A stretch of DNA of 45,463 bases. Source: CAZDQL01 sp964507325. GTDB lineage: Bacteria > Planctomycetota > UBA1135 > GCA-002686595. The stretch covers positions 1-45,463 of the forward strand of contig CAZDQL010000052.1 in NCBI GenBank assembly GCA_964507325.1. Reading direction: 5' to 3'. This document shows positions 7,698-16,341 of the stretch, in pieces. Each line of letters begins with the position of its first letter. Within the stretch, counting starts at the first letter, position 1. The notes beneath the pieces were generated by a model. The model was given only the letters and a program-made list of their open reading frames with translations, ran no database searches and was not told where the DNA came from. The position numbers were made by a program, and so were the translations under genes.

Positions 7698-8963
7698 ATG
7701 ATCACCGGCCGAGAGAGCACCGCGGCGCCGGTGGAGTGGGAAGCGCCGCTGGCCTCCCGCACGCTGCTCGGGGAGTCCGGGAGGGTCCTGGCGGACCTCG
7801 AGGCGAAGGTGGCGGACGGCGGCCGCATCAGCGCCGAGGAGGCGCTCTTGCTCCACGACCGGGCGGATCTGGTCACCCTGGGGCGCATGGCCGACCTGCG
7901 GCGGAGGGGGTTGCACCCCGAGCCGGTCGTCACCTACATCGTCGACCGCAACATCAACCCCACCAACGTCTGCATCGCCGACTGCGGCTTCTGCGCCTTC
8001 TTCCGGCCGCCGCGCACCCCGGAGGCCTACGTGCTCCCGCGCGCGGAGATCTTCCGGCGGGTCCAGGAGACGGTCGACGCGGGGGGGCAGCAGCTCCTGA
8101 TGCAGGGGGGGCACCACCCCCACCTCCTCACGCAGTGGTGGGCGGAGCTGATCGCGGAGATCGGCGAGCGCTGGGAGATCAACTGCCACGCCCTCTCCGC
8201 CCCCGAGATCGAGCACTTCGCACGCCTCGAGAAGCGGCCCGTGGAGGAGGTCCTGCGCGACCTGATCGAGGCCGGTCTCGGCTCCCTGCCGGGCGCGGGA
8301 GCGGAGCTCTTGGTCGACCGGGTGCGGGCGATCATCGCCCCCAAGAAGACCTCGACCGAAGGCTGGCTGGCGGTGCACAGGCAGGCCCACGAGGCGGGGC
8401 TGCGCTCGTCGGCCACCATGCTCTACGGCCACGTCGAGACGCCGGCGGAGCGCGTCGAGCACCTCGTTCGGCTGCGCGAGCTGCAGGACGAGACGGGAGG
8501 CTTCACCGCCTTCGCGTGTTGGAACCTGCAACCAGAGGGAGTGCCCGACGAGGCGCGCTACCCCGAGCCGACCACTCCCGTGCTCTACCTGCGCCTGCAG
8601 GCCCTGGCGCGCATCTTCCTGGACAACTTCGACAGCGTGCAGACGAGCTACGTCACCCAGGGCCTGGAGCTGGCCCAGGTCAGCCTGCGCTTCGGGGCCA
8701 ACGACTTCGGGGGCACGATGTTCGAGGAGAACGTGGTCTCCGCGGCCGGCTGCTTCCACCTGGAGTCGATCCAGCGCATCGAGCGCATGATCGCAGGGGC
8801 GGGCTACTCCCCGCTCCAGCGCAACTCCTGGTACGGGATCGTCGACGGGCGCCACGGGGAGCCGACCTTCCCCGCTGACCGGGAGCAGGCGGCCCTGCAC
8901 CGGGCCGCCCCCCCCGAGCTGCGCGCGGCGGCGGAGCGAGCACGCGGGGAGGTGGCGCCATGA
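7698..8963 (+). CDS. mqnC: Cyclic dehypoxanthinyl futalosine synthase (radical SAM)
   Basis: 421 residues. MqnC converts dehypoxanthinyl futalosine to its cyclic form in the futalosine route to menaquinone. The radical-SAM cluster motif is NVCIADCGFCAFFR with Cys92, Cys96 and Cys99, preceded by YIVDRNINPTNVC, a strong MqnC signature. QGGHHPHL near 134 and the C-terminal GANDFGGTMFEENVVSAAG and NSWYGIV are also typical of the MqnC/CofH group. The gene overlaps mqnE by 4 bp (ATGA), so the two are co-translated. CofH of F420 synthesis is the nearest alternative, but adjacency to mqnE decides. The ATG has no Shine-Dalgarno; TCTAAT lies 8 nt upstream. The C-terminus is about 30 residues longer than usual and rich in Ala/Arg/Glu. 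Confidence 0.93.
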   Translation: MITGRESTAAPVEWEAPLASRTLLGESGRVLADLEAKVADGGRISAEEALLLHDRADLVTLGRMADLRRRGLHPEPVVTYIVDRNINPTNVCIADCGFCAFFRPPRTPEAYVLPRAEIFRRVQETVDAGGQQLLMQGGHHPHLLTQWWAELIAEIGERWEINCHALSAPEIEHFARLEKRPVEEVLRDLIEAGLGSLPGAGAELLVDRVRAIIAPKKTSTEGWLAVHRQAHEAGLRSSATMLYGHVETPAERVEHLVRLRELQDETGGFTAFACWNLQPEGVPDEARYPEPTTPVLYLRLQALARIFLDNFDSVQTSYVTQGLELAQVSLRFGANDFGGTMFEENVVSAAGCFHLESIQRIERMIAGAGYSPLQRNSWYGIVDGRHGEPTFPADREQAALHRAAPPELRAAAERARGEVAP

Positions 8964-10075
8964 GCACTGCCGCCATCGAGGCCCTGCTCGTGCGCGCTCT
9001 GGACGCGGGACTGGGCTCGATCGCCGACAGGGTGCTGGCGGGGGAGCGCCTCGCGCCGGCGGACGGGGTACGCCTCTACGGCTGCCAGGACATCCTGACC
9101 GTGGGCATGCTGGCCAACCACGTGCGCGAGCGGCTGCACGGGGACCGGGCCTACTTCAACGTCAACCAGCACATCGACTACACCAACGTCTGCAACAAGC
9201 TCTGCCTCTTCTGCGCCTTCCAACGCCTGCCGGATCAGGAGGGCGCCTACGTGCTGGGCCCAGAGGAGGTGGCGGAGAAGATCCGCGCCCACCTCCACGA
9301 GCCGGTGACCGAGGTGCACATGGTGGCCGGCATCTACCCCAAGCTCCCCTACGAGTACTACCTGGGGCTCTTGCGGGCGGTGAAGGAGGCGCGGCCCTCC
9401 CTGCACGTCAAGGCCTTCACCATGATCGAGCTGATGCAGATCGCCCGCGTGGCCAAGCGCCCGCTGGAAGAGGTGCTGCCGGAGCTGATCGAGGCCGGAC
9501 TCGACTCCTGTCCCGGAGGGGGGGCGGAGATCTTCGCCGAGCGCGTGCGCCAGGAGGGCTATCCGCTGAAGAACACCGGCGAGCAGTGGCTGGAAACGGC
9601 GCGCACGGTGCACGCGGCGGGACTCAAGAGCAACGCCACCATGCTGCACGGGCACGTCGAGACGGTCGAGGAGCGTGTCGACCACCTCGACCGCCTGCGC
9701 CGTCTGCAGGACGAGACCGGCGGCCTGCAGGCCTACGTGCCCCTCTCCTTCCACCCCGAGAACACCCAGTGGTCCCACCTACCCGGCCCGACCGCGCTCG
9801 ACGAACTGCGCGAGATCGCCGTGGGCCGCTTGATGCTCGACAACGTGGCGCACGTCAAGGCGTACTGGCCGATGCTCACCATTCCCATCGCCCAGACCGC
9901 GCTCTCCTTCGGGGCGGACGACGTCGACGGCACCGTCGTGGAGGAGCGCATCTACCACGACGCGGGCGCGCAGACTCCCCAGGAGGTGAAGCGCCGCGAG
10001 CTGGTGCGCTGGATCCGGGACGCGGGACGGGTGCCCGTCGAGCGCGACTCGCTCTACGCCGCGATCGCCAGCTGA
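8960..10075 (+). CDS. mqnE: Aminodeoxyfutalosine synthase (radical SAM)
   Basis: 371 residues, the normal length. MqnE joins SAM-derived adenosyl to 3-[(1-carboxyvinyl)oxy]benzoate, giving aminodeoxyfutalosine, an earlier step of the menaquinone futalosine route than MqnC. The cluster motif is NVCNKLCLFCAFQR with Cys78, Cys82 and Cys85, preceded by YFNVNQHIDYTNVC. HMVAGIYPKLPYEYY, PGGGAEIF, SNATMLHGHVE and the C-terminal SFGADDVDGTVVEERIYHDAG are MqnE-type. The start overlaps the end of mqnC, and the stop is one base from the stop of the convergent beta-helix gene. mqnA, mqnB and mqnD are not in the window. Confidence 0.95.
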   Translation: MSTAAIEALLVRALDAGLGSIADRVLAGERLAPADGVRLYGCQDILTVGMLANHVRERLHGDRAYFNVNQHIDYTNVCNKLCLFCAFQRLPDQEGAYVLGPEEVAEKIRAHLHEPVTEVHMVAGIYPKLPYEYYLGLLRAVKEARPSLHVKAFTMIELMQIARVAKRPLEEVLPELIEAGLDSCPGGGAEIFAERVRQEGYPLKNTGEQWLETARTVHAAGLKSNATMLHGHVETVEERVDHLDRLRRLQDETGGLQAYVPLSFHPENTQWSHLPGPTALDELREIAVGRLMLDNVAHVKAYWPMLTIPIAQTALSFGADDVDGTVVEERIYHDAGAQTPQEVKRRELVRWIRDAGRVPVERDSLYAAIAS

Positions 10076-10076
10076 G

Positions 10077-12023
10077 TCAGAGGAAGGACAGCGCGATCCC
10101 GTCGGAGGTGTTCGAGGTGGCCTGGGGGTTCTCGTCCCGGAACCAGAGCTGGAAGCGCCAGGTCTCTCCCGGCAGGATCACCAACCCGCTGGGCAGAGCT
10201 GCGAGGTCCGGGGAGACCCAAACCTCGCCGAGACCGGTGTCGAGAGCCATCCCGCAGCAGGCCATCAGGCGCGTGATCGGCGCTCCGAGGCAGAGGTTTC
10301 CCTGTCCTCCCGCCCAACCGGGGACGAAGTCGGCGCTCTCCGACACGAGCAGGCAGGCCGGCTGGTCGGTGGGCAGACCGCTGACGTGGAGAGTCAGCAG
10401 GTTGTCGGCGACCGCTGCACTGCCCTGGGCCGAGATCGTCGCCGCCTGGCCGCTGGAGTTGAGGGTGGAGGAGCAGTAGCTCTCGCCCAAGGGAGCGCAC
10501 CCCAGGCCGCAGTGGGCGGGGTCGTAGGGAAAGGCCCCGGCGTCGGCCACGCTGCCGTCCTCGTCGGGGGTGGCGGCGGGGTTCCCCGCGTCGATCGCGG
10601 GGGAGAGCGGCATCAGGCGCAGGTCTCCCCCCGCCCGATCCCAGAAGCGCGGATCGAGGTCCAGGTTGCCCTTCCCCTTGTAGTCCCCCTCGATCAGGGT
10701 GTAGCGCAGCGTGGGGTGCCCCGCGAGGGGACTGATTCCGTTGCCCCACAGGATCGAGGTGTCGACCGCTGCGTCTCCGGCGATCGCTCCGCCGCGCGCG
10801 ACGGCGCCGTTGTCCACCAGGGTGCAACGGTGGAGCCGGGCGGGACCGTAGACGGCACCACCGAAGCCCGGCTCCCCCTCGAGACCACCGCCCTGGGCCT
10901 GGTTGGCCCGCAAGACGCTACCCGTGATCTCGACCTCGGCTGCGAGGGCCAGCCCCAGTGCCCCCCCACTGCCGCCCGGGTAGTAGAAGTAGGCGCTGGC
11001 CAGGTTGTCTTCGAAGTGGCAGTCGGCGAGGGTGGCGCTGCCCGCCGCGACCCAGACAGCACCGCCACCGTCCGCCTCGCAGGCCGTGAAGTGGCACCCG
11101 TTGGCGACGAGCGTTCCTCCCTGCTGATAGAGCGCTCCGCCCAGACGATCATCGATCGCCCGGCTGTGCGTGAAGGAACAGTCATCGAGCTGGGTGTCGA
11201 CCGTGTCGAGGCACAGGGAACCGCCGTTCCAGTCGAAGGACGAGCCGTCGAGGAAATCGGTGTCGGTGACGGTCAACAGGCCCTCCGTCGCGAAGATCGC
11301 TCCTCCCGAACCATCGGCGATGGCGCGCAGGAAGGTACAGGAGGAGATCTCCACGTCAGCTCGTTCGAGGTACAGGGCCCCTCCGTCGTAGGACGCTCCC
11401 CAGCCCGTCGTGCCGCCTTCGAAGACGCAGGCCGTGAAGGACACCTGGGCCTCGACGACGTACCCCTGACCACCTCGCAGGTAGGACGAGTTGTCGTCGA
11501 ACCAGCAATCGTCGAAGGTCGGCGCTCCGCCGTCGACGGAGAGCCCACCTCCGTGGTCCGCGTCGTGGTTGTCCCGCACCACGCAGCCGACGAAGGCGGG
11601 CGAGGCGTCCATGATCCAGATGCCCGCGCCGCAGATGAACCAGTCGCCACAAGGGTTGCCCACCCCTCCGCTCAGCTCGAATCCTTCGACGACAGTGTCG
11701 GAGCCCTCGCCCTGGTGGATGCTGATCACCGGTCCGGTCCCCAGCGCATCGACCAAGGGCATCTCTCCCGCATCACCGCGCAGGTGGACCGCCTTGCCCA
11801 ACGTATCGAGCGTCTCGAAGTACGTCCCCGGGTACACGTGCACCACGTCGCCGTCCACCGTGGTGGGTTGGTCGAGAGCGTATTGGATGCTGGTGTAGGG
11901 ATCCCCAGGGGTACCCGAGCCGGGCGCGGTCCCGTCGTCGTCGACGTACCAGGTGGTTTGGGCCACGCCGGAAGATGCGAGTGCCAGAGCGAGCGAGGCA
12001 AGCAGCACGCGGCGGTCGAACAT
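10077..12023 (-). CDS. Secreted right-handed beta-helix protein
   Basis: 648 residues from the ATG at 12023, which has a real Shine-Dalgarno (GGGAGGAG ending 3 nt upstream) and opens a signal peptide (MFDRRVLLASLALALASSGVAQ). Longer in-frame starts upstream lack this. Residues about 22-75 (WYVDDDGTAPGSGTPGDPYTSIQYAL) are the classic opening of DUF1565/parallel-beta-helix proteins of planctomycetes. Residues about 75-500 are stacked coils rich in GGA, NGG and DC motifs (GGALYLE, GGAIFATEG, GGAVWVAAG, GGALGLAL). After a DAGAFPYDP linker, the last 130 residues form a separate beta-domain with paired cysteines (YCSSTLNSSGQAATISAQGS, NLCLGAPITRL, SNTSDGIALSF) that recurs at the C-terminus of many secreted proteins in this kind of genome. 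The role is unknown, perhaps glycan binding or a surface layer. Confidence 0.85.
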   Translation of the reverse strand: MFDRRVLLASLALALASSGVAQTTWYVDDDGTAPGSGTPGDPYTSIQYALDQPTTVDGDVVHVYPGTYFETLDTLGKAVHLRGDAGEMPLVDALGTGPVISIHQGEGSDTVVEGFELSGGVGNPCGDWFICGAGIWIMDASPAFVGCVVRDNHDADHGGGLSVDGGAPTFDDCWFDDNSSYLRGGQGYVVEAQVSFTACVFEGGTTGWGASYDGGALYLERADVEISSCTFLRAIADGSGGAIFATEGLLTVTDTDFLDGSSFDWNGGSLCLDTVDTQLDDCSFTHSRAIDDRLGGALYQQGGTLVANGCHFTACEADGGGAVWVAAGSATLADCHFEDNLASAYFYYPGGSGGALGLALAAEVEITGSVLRANQAQGGGLEGEPGFGGAVYGPARLHRCTLVDNGAVARGGAIAGDAAVDTSILWGNGISPLAGHPTLRYTLIEGDYKGKGNLDLDPRFWDRAGGDLRLMPLSPAIDAGNPAATPDEDGSVADAGAFPYDPAHCGLGCAPLGESYCSSTLNSSGQAATISAQGSAAVADNLLTLHVSGLPTDQPACLLVSESADFVPGWAGGQGNLCLGAPITRLMACCGMALDTGLGEVWVSPDLAALPSGLVILPGETWRFQLWFRDENPQATSNTSDGIALSFL

Positions 12024-12264
12024 GGGCTCCTCCCGTAGTCTGGGTTGGCTGATAGGGGACATTTGCCCCAACTCCGTGTCAATGCTGCGTCTGGGACACG
12101 CGGAATCGACACCTGGCACGGCTCGGTGCCAGCCTCGCGAGCGCGCACCGTCTCGCGTCGAGAGACCGTTCGGAGGGAGTAACTCTCCGGTGTCCTGCCC
12201 AGCATCGCCGGCGCGGACGTGCCATAGTGTTCTCGGGTCGCGCCCCAGCGGCCGCGATTCGACG
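12024..12264. promoter_or_regulatory. 241-bp divergent region with hairpins
   Basis: The space between the divergent beta-helix and M1-like genes. It contains a perfect 7-bp stem (ctggcac 12113-12119 with gtgccag 12126-12132, 6-nt loop) and a 6-bp dyad, cgtgtc with gacacg, around 12076-12100. The beta-helix gene has a long leader with a strong Shine-Dalgarno; the M1-like gene has none. No consensus promoter can be named. Confidence 0.3.
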
Positions 12265-13971
12265 ATGTCGTTCCTGGCCCTCATCCTCTCCTCTCTGATC
12301 CTCGTCGCCTCGTTGGCCGCTCCCGCGCCGCCGGTCGACGACCCGCGCAGCGCCTACGACGTCCAGGTCTACCGGCTCGATCTCAATGTGGATCCGGACT
12401 CGCGTCGAATCGAGGGCAGGGTCTGGGTGGAGCTCTCGGTCCTGAAGGAGGGACTGGGGACGATCCGTCTCGACTGCGACCAGGGGCTCGCGCTGGAGGC
12501 GGTGCGCCTGCACCCCGGGCCCCTGCCGAAGGAAGGCGCTGCGTCGGGTCCGGTGCTCCCCACCCGCCGCGTGGAGGCGTTCCTCGACTGCGAGCTTCCG
12601 GCTCCGGCGCGGGCGGGGCAGCGTCTTTGCCTGGCGATCACCTACTCCGGAAGCCCCGGTCCGATAGGCCGCCGTCACGGCGTGCGCTGGGCGACGCGGG
12701 ACGGCCGTCCGCTGCTGGACCTGGCGCTGCAGAACGTGGGCGCCCATCACTGGTTCCCCTGCAAGGCGTCCCAGTACCACCCCGAGGATCGCCCTCGACG
12801 GGTCCTGCTCGACCTGACCGTGCCGGAGGGCTTGGTCGCCGCGGGCATCGGACGACTCGAGGGACGTAGCAGCCCCCGCCCGGGGTGGGTGACCTGGCAC
12901 TGGCGACACGACTATCCGGTGCCGACCTACGGGGTGGGCATGGTGGTCGGTCGGCTGGAGGAGGTGCGAGGTCACGTCTCGCTCCCAGGGCTCGATGAAG
13001 CCGTACCCGTGCAGTGCTTCGTGCGTGCGGAACACGTCCCGGCCGCGAGCCTGGAGATCCTGCAGTTGGAGGAGCTGCTGACGGTCTACTCCGAGGCCTT
13101 CGGCAGCTACCCCTTCCCGGAATCCAAGGTGGGCATCGTGGAGGGGGTCTTCCTCACCGTCGACCACTCGACCCTCCTCTCCTACGGCTCCTCATGGCCC
13201 GCCTGGCTCTCGCAGCAGGGCGAGGTCGACCCCTTGCGCAGAATGAATCGCGGCTACGACTTCGTGCTGGTGCACCAGCTGGCCCACGAGTGGTGGGGCA
13301 ATGCGGTGGGTGCCCGCTCGTGGCGCGACTACTGGCTGCACGAGGGCATCGCGACCTTCGCCGAGGGGCTGTGGCTGGAGCACCTCGAGGGCCGCGAGCG
13401 CGCCGACGAGTTCTTCCTGGAGCTGGCCCGCCCCTTGCCTCCCAACGCGCGGCTGGTGAGCGCCGAGGAGAGCCCGCCGGCAGGGCAGGTCTTCTCCCCC
13501 ACCCTGCACCGCAAGGGAGCCTGGGTCCTGCACATGGTGCGTCACTACCTCGACGACGACGAGGTGTTCTTCGCCAGCCTGCGACGCTTCCAGGAGCGGC
13601 ATCGGTACGGCGTGGCGGAGACCGCCGACCTCCTGGCGGTGCTCGAGGAGCAGAGCGGACAGGATTGGCAGCGCTTCTTCGACGAGTGGGTCTACGGCAC
13701 GGGCACCCCGCGCCTCGAGGGGGAGCTGCGCATCACCCCGGATGAGATCCGGGTGGCGGTGGAGAACCAGCCGGCCACCGGGAGCTCCTTCCAGGTCCCC
13801 CTCGACCTGACCTGGACCGAGGGGGGGCAGGAGCGAGCGCTGCGCCTGTGGCTCGAGCCGGGGCCGTACCAGTTCGACATCGCCTGCGCCTCCCCCCCGG
13901 AGGGGGTGGCGGTGGTGCACCTCAATCGCCTCCTCGGTCGCCACTCCGTGCGGGTGGTCGACGAACGCTGA
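12265..13971 (+). CDS. M1 aminopeptidase-fold protein with altered catalytic residues (probable pseudoenzyme)
   Basis: 568 residues from the ATG at 12265, which opens a signal peptide (MSFLALILSSLILVASLAAPAPP). The fold is that of gluzincin M1 aminopeptidases: an N-terminal beta domain, then a thermolysin-like domain. All three zinc ligands are present: His337 and His341 in HQLAHEWWGN, and Glu360 in LHEGIATFAE, spaced as in the family. However, the catalytic Glu of HExxH is Gln338. The GAMEN-type exopeptidase motif reads VDH (299-301) instead of MEN/MEH. The transition-state Tyr of the YEKG motif appears to be His415 (LHRKG). In known M1 enzymes these residues are needed for catalysis, so this is probably a zinc-binding, inactive relative. 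The gene overlaps the convergent GT87 gene by 50 bp at the 3' end. Confidence 0.85.
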   Translation: MSFLALILSSLILVASLAAPAPPVDDPRSAYDVQVYRLDLNVDPDSRRIEGRVWVELSVLKEGLGTIRLDCDQGLALEAVRLHPGPLPKEGAASGPVLPTRRVEAFLDCELPAPARAGQRLCLAITYSGSPGPIGRRHGVRWATRDGRPLLDLALQNVGAHHWFPCKASQYHPEDRPRRVLLDLTVPEGLVAAGIGRLEGRSSPRPGWVTWHWRHDYPVPTYGVGMVVGRLEEVRGHVSLPGLDEAVPVQCFVRAEHVPAASLEILQLEELLTVYSEAFGSYPFPESKVGIVEGVFLTVDHSTLLSYGSSWPAWLSQQGEVDPLRRMNRGYDFVLVHQLAHEWWGNAVGARSWRDYWLHEGIATFAEGLWLEHLEGRERADEFFLELARPLPPNARLVSAEESPPAGQVFSPTLHRKGAWVLHMVRHYLDDDEVFFASLRRFQERHRYGVAETADLLAVLEEQSGQDWQRFFDEWVYGTGTPRLEGELRITPDEIRVAVENQPATGSSFQVPLDLTWTEGGQERALRLWLEPGPYQFDIACASPPEGVAVVHLNRLLGRHSVRVVDER

Positions 13972-15094
13972 GGATCCGGTAGAGACTCGCGAGCAAGAGC
14001 AGGTTGGCGATCAGGAGCCACCCTCCGGCGCCGTAGCTCTGCGGCGTGTGGAACGCGCGGAAGAAGGCCACGTTGGAGAGCAGGGCCGAGAGTCCCACCA
14101 GTCCCAGGGCCAGTCGATCGCCGTCGGCGCGGTCGGCGATCAGGAGTTGGGCGAAGGGCAGGAGCACCAGGTAGTGGGGCCAGGAGGGGCTCACCACCAG
14201 CGGCACGCTCAACGCCACCAGGGCGAAGGCGATCGGCGCGTCGCGACCGATGCGCCGCAGGAGGACGAGGTGGGCGAGGGCCCAGACAACCCCCACCGCG
14301 AAGAGGGCCAGACCCGGCCCCTCCCCGCTGACCCCCAGCCAGCGCGCGACCACCGCCCCGAGAACCTGGCTGTTTCGCGCGCCGCCCCAGAGGCCCTCCT
14401 GGCGCGTGCCCAGGTCGCTGAACACGGCGCGGTAGAACTCGAAGGTGTGGTCCCCCCCGAGCAGCACCGCCGGCAGACCGACCAGGAGCAAGAAGGAGGC
14501 GGCGGCGAAGGTCGCGCTCGCGCGCCAGTCCTCGCGCACCAGGAAGACGACCGCGAAGAGGGCCGGGTAGAACTTGATCGCCACCGCCAGGGTCAGGGCC
14601 AGGGCCGCCAGCTGGGTGCGCCGCCCCCTGTCCGCCAGGGCGGCGACGAGCACCAGAACGGCGATCGGGGTGCTCACCTGCCCCCAGTGCAGGTTGTGGG
14701 CCAGGGGCAGGGAGGTCAGGGCCACGAAGGCGTAGAGGGGACCGAGCCACCGCTTCCGGGGACGCGCGACCAGGAGTCCCAAGGCCACCAGCGCGGCGGC
14801 GGCGACGACCTGGATCGAGACCCAGATCCCGGTGGCGAGAGCCTCCGAGACCGTGGCCAGGGGGGCCAGGGCCAGGGCGAAGCTCGGGGGGTAGAGGAAT
14901 CCCGGCGCGGGTCGACCCTGCTCGAGCACCCTCCCCGCCGCGTCGAGGTAGGGACCCTTGAAGTCCTCGAGGGCGCCCTCGTTGAAGTCGATGGAACGAC
15001 TGAATTCGGCGTAGCTGGCCTCCCACAGGACCAGGTGCAGTGCCAGGGCCGCCGCCAGGGCCACCAGGTAGGGGAGTACGCGCGGCGCGGCCAT
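13922..15094 (-). CDS. GT87-type (DUF2029) membrane glycosyltransferase
   Basis: About 390 residues from the ATG at 15094; a GTG at 15112 would add six. A polytopic inner-membrane protein with roughly ten hydrophobic segments, starting at VLPYLVALAAALALHLVLW. It matches the polyprenyl-phosphate-mannose-dependent alpha-mannosyltransferase family (GT87/DUF2029): a periplasmic loop with FLYPPSFALALAPL, then NLHWGQVS, AIKFYPALFAVVFL and SPSWPHYLVLLPF. Members transfer mannose from a lipid carrier to an extracytoplasmic glycan; here the acceptor is unknown. Its 3' end overlaps the M1-like gene by 50 bp. It is divergent from the cysteine desulfurase gene. The MJ1255-type glycosyltransferase 1.2 kb away may serve the same envelope glycan, but that is a guess. 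Confidence 0.85.
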   Translation of the reverse strand: MAAPRVLPYLVALAAALALHLVLWEASYAEFSRSIDFNEGALEDFKGPYLDAAGRVLEQGRPAPGFLYPPSFALALAPLATVSEALATGIWVSIQVVAAAALVALGLLVARPRKRWLGPLYAFVALTSLPLAHNLHWGQVSTPIAVLVLVAALADRGRRTQLAALALTLAVAIKFYPALFAVVFLVREDWRASATFAAASFLLLVGLPAVLLGGDHTFEFYRAVFSDLGTRQEGLWGGARNSQVLGAVVARWLGVSGEGPGLALFAVGVVWALAHLVLLRRIGRDAPIAFALVALSVPLVVSPSWPHYLVLLPFAQLLIADRADGDRLALGLVGLSALLSNVAFFRAFHTPQSYGAGGWLLIANLLLLASLYRILSVRRPPARSGDRGGD

Positions 15095-15154
15095 GGCGCG
15101 CCATCCTCGCACGGGGCGCGGTCCGGGGGAAAGCGCCCAGCGGATGCAGCGAGG

Positions 15155-15160
15155 TAGACT
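15155..15160 (+). promoter_or_regulatory. -10-like hexamer just before the cysteine desulfurase start
   Basis: TAGACT ends 8 nt before the GTG start at 15169. This spacing would place the transcript start at the start codon (leaderless mRNA). There is no -35 consensus and no Shine-Dalgarno. Confidence 0.4.
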
Positions 15161-15168
15161 CTCGGCCC

Positions 15169-16320
15169 GTGGAGTCGATCTACCTCGACAACAACGCCAC
15201 CACGGCGGTCGCCCCCGTGGTCCTGGAGGCGATGTCCCCGTGGTTCGCGGAGCACTACGCCAACCCCTCGAGCCCCTACCCCTCGGGTGCCCTGGCCGCC
15301 GATGCGCTGCGGGCCGCGCGGGGAGAGGTGGCGCGGCTGGTGGGCGCGCCCTCCGCGGCGGAGATCGTCTTCACCTCCGGTGGCAGCGAGAGCATCGCCA
15401 CGGCGTTCTGGACGGCTCACCGGCGTCACCCCGAACGCCGGCGTCTGGTGGTCTCCAGCGTCGAGCACAGCGCGACGCTGAGGAGCGCCGAGGCCTACCG
15501 GGAGCTCGGGCTCGAAGCGGTGACGATCCCGGTGGACGGCAGTGGAGCCCTGGACCGCGAAGCGCTCTTCGCCGCCATCGACCGCGACACCTGTCTCGTG
15601 TCGCTGATGCTGGCCAACAACGAGACGGGGGTGATCACCGACCTGGAGGGGATCGGTCGCGCCTGCTCGGAGGCGGGGGTCACCTTCCACCTGGACGCGG
15701 TCCAAGGGCCCGGCAAGCTCTCCCTCGACCTGCCCGCCCTCGGCTGCGACCTGGCATCGATCTCGGGGCACAAGCTGCACGGACCCAAGGGCAGTGGAGC
15801 CCTCTGGGTGCGCTCCGGCTACCCCTTCACCCCCCTCGTGGTGGGCGGCCCCCAGGAGGGGGAACGCCGGGCCGGGACCGAGAACGTGCCCGGCTGTGTC
15901 GGCTTGGGTCGGGCCGCGCGCCTGGCCCGCGAGTTCGCGGAGGACGGAGCGGCGCTCGCCAACCTGGCTCACCTGCGGGACGAGCTGGAGGGGGGGATCC
16001 TCGAGCGCGTCCCCAAGGGCCGCGTCCACGGCGCCGGGGCGCCGCGGGTCGCCAACACGACCTTCCTGCACCTGCCCGGGTTCGAGGCGCGCGCGGTGGT
16101 GTTGATGCTGGCGGAGCTGGGCGTCGAGGCCTCCGGAGGCTCCGCCTGCAACGCGACCCACTCCGGCCCCTCGCCGGTGCTCGTGGCCATGGGTCTGGGG
16201 GAGGAGGTCGCCTCCCAGAGCCTGCGCCTCTCCCTCTCCCGTGCCACCGCTGAAGAGGAGGTGCGCCTGGCGGTCGAGCGGGTGGCCACGGCCGTCGAGA
16301 CCCTGCGCGCCCTGGACTGA
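15169..16320 (+). CDS. Cysteine desulfurase, NifS/IscS family
   Basis: 383 residues from GTG 15169 (VESIYLDNNATTAVAP), where family homology begins; the open frame upstream to 15040 is not conserved-looking. This PLP enzyme removes sulfur from cysteine as a persulfide for Fe-S clusters, thio-tRNA or other sulfur carriers. Lys202 in SISGHKLHGPKG is the PLP Schiff-base lysine; Cys327 in SGGSACNATHSGPS is the persulfide cysteine. SGGSESIATAF near 65 and GGPQEGERRAGTENV near 225 are family signatures. The short loop around the cysteine suits the NifS/IscS group I type. No IscU, SufE or iron-sulfur scaffold gene is adjacent, so assignment to iscS or nifS is not made; a frataxin gene lies 26 kb away. 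The 3' end is convergent with the next gene, 21 bp away. Confidence 0.93.
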   Translation: MESIYLDNNATTAVAPVVLEAMSPWFAEHYANPSSPYPSGALAADALRAARGEVARLVGAPSAAEIVFTSGGSESIATAFWTAHRRHPERRRLVVSSVEHSATLRSAEAYRELGLEAVTIPVDGSGALDREALFAAIDRDTCLVSLMLANNETGVITDLEGIGRACSEAGVTFHLDAVQGPGKLSLDLPALGCDLASISGHKLHGPKGSGALWVRSGYPFTPLVVGGPQEGERRAGTENVPGCVGLGRAARLAREFAEDGAALANLAHLRDELEGGILERVPKGRVHGAGAPRVANTTFLHLPGFEARAVVLMLAELGVEASGGSACNATHSGPSPVLVAMGLGEEVASQSLRLSLSRATAEEEVRLAVERVATAVETLRALD

Positions 16321-16341
16321 TCGCGACGGGCGGCGGGCGGC

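Noticed and set aside
7698..10075. CofH/CofG (F420 biosynthesis) as identity of the two radical-SAM genes
   Set aside because: The NVCIADCGFCAFFR/QGGHHP pattern and the MqnE-type second gene fit the futalosine pathway better.
15040..15168. N-terminal extension of the cysteine desulfurase
   Set aside because: Family homology starts at IYLDNNATT just after GTG 15169, and the extra part is antisense to the GT87 gene.
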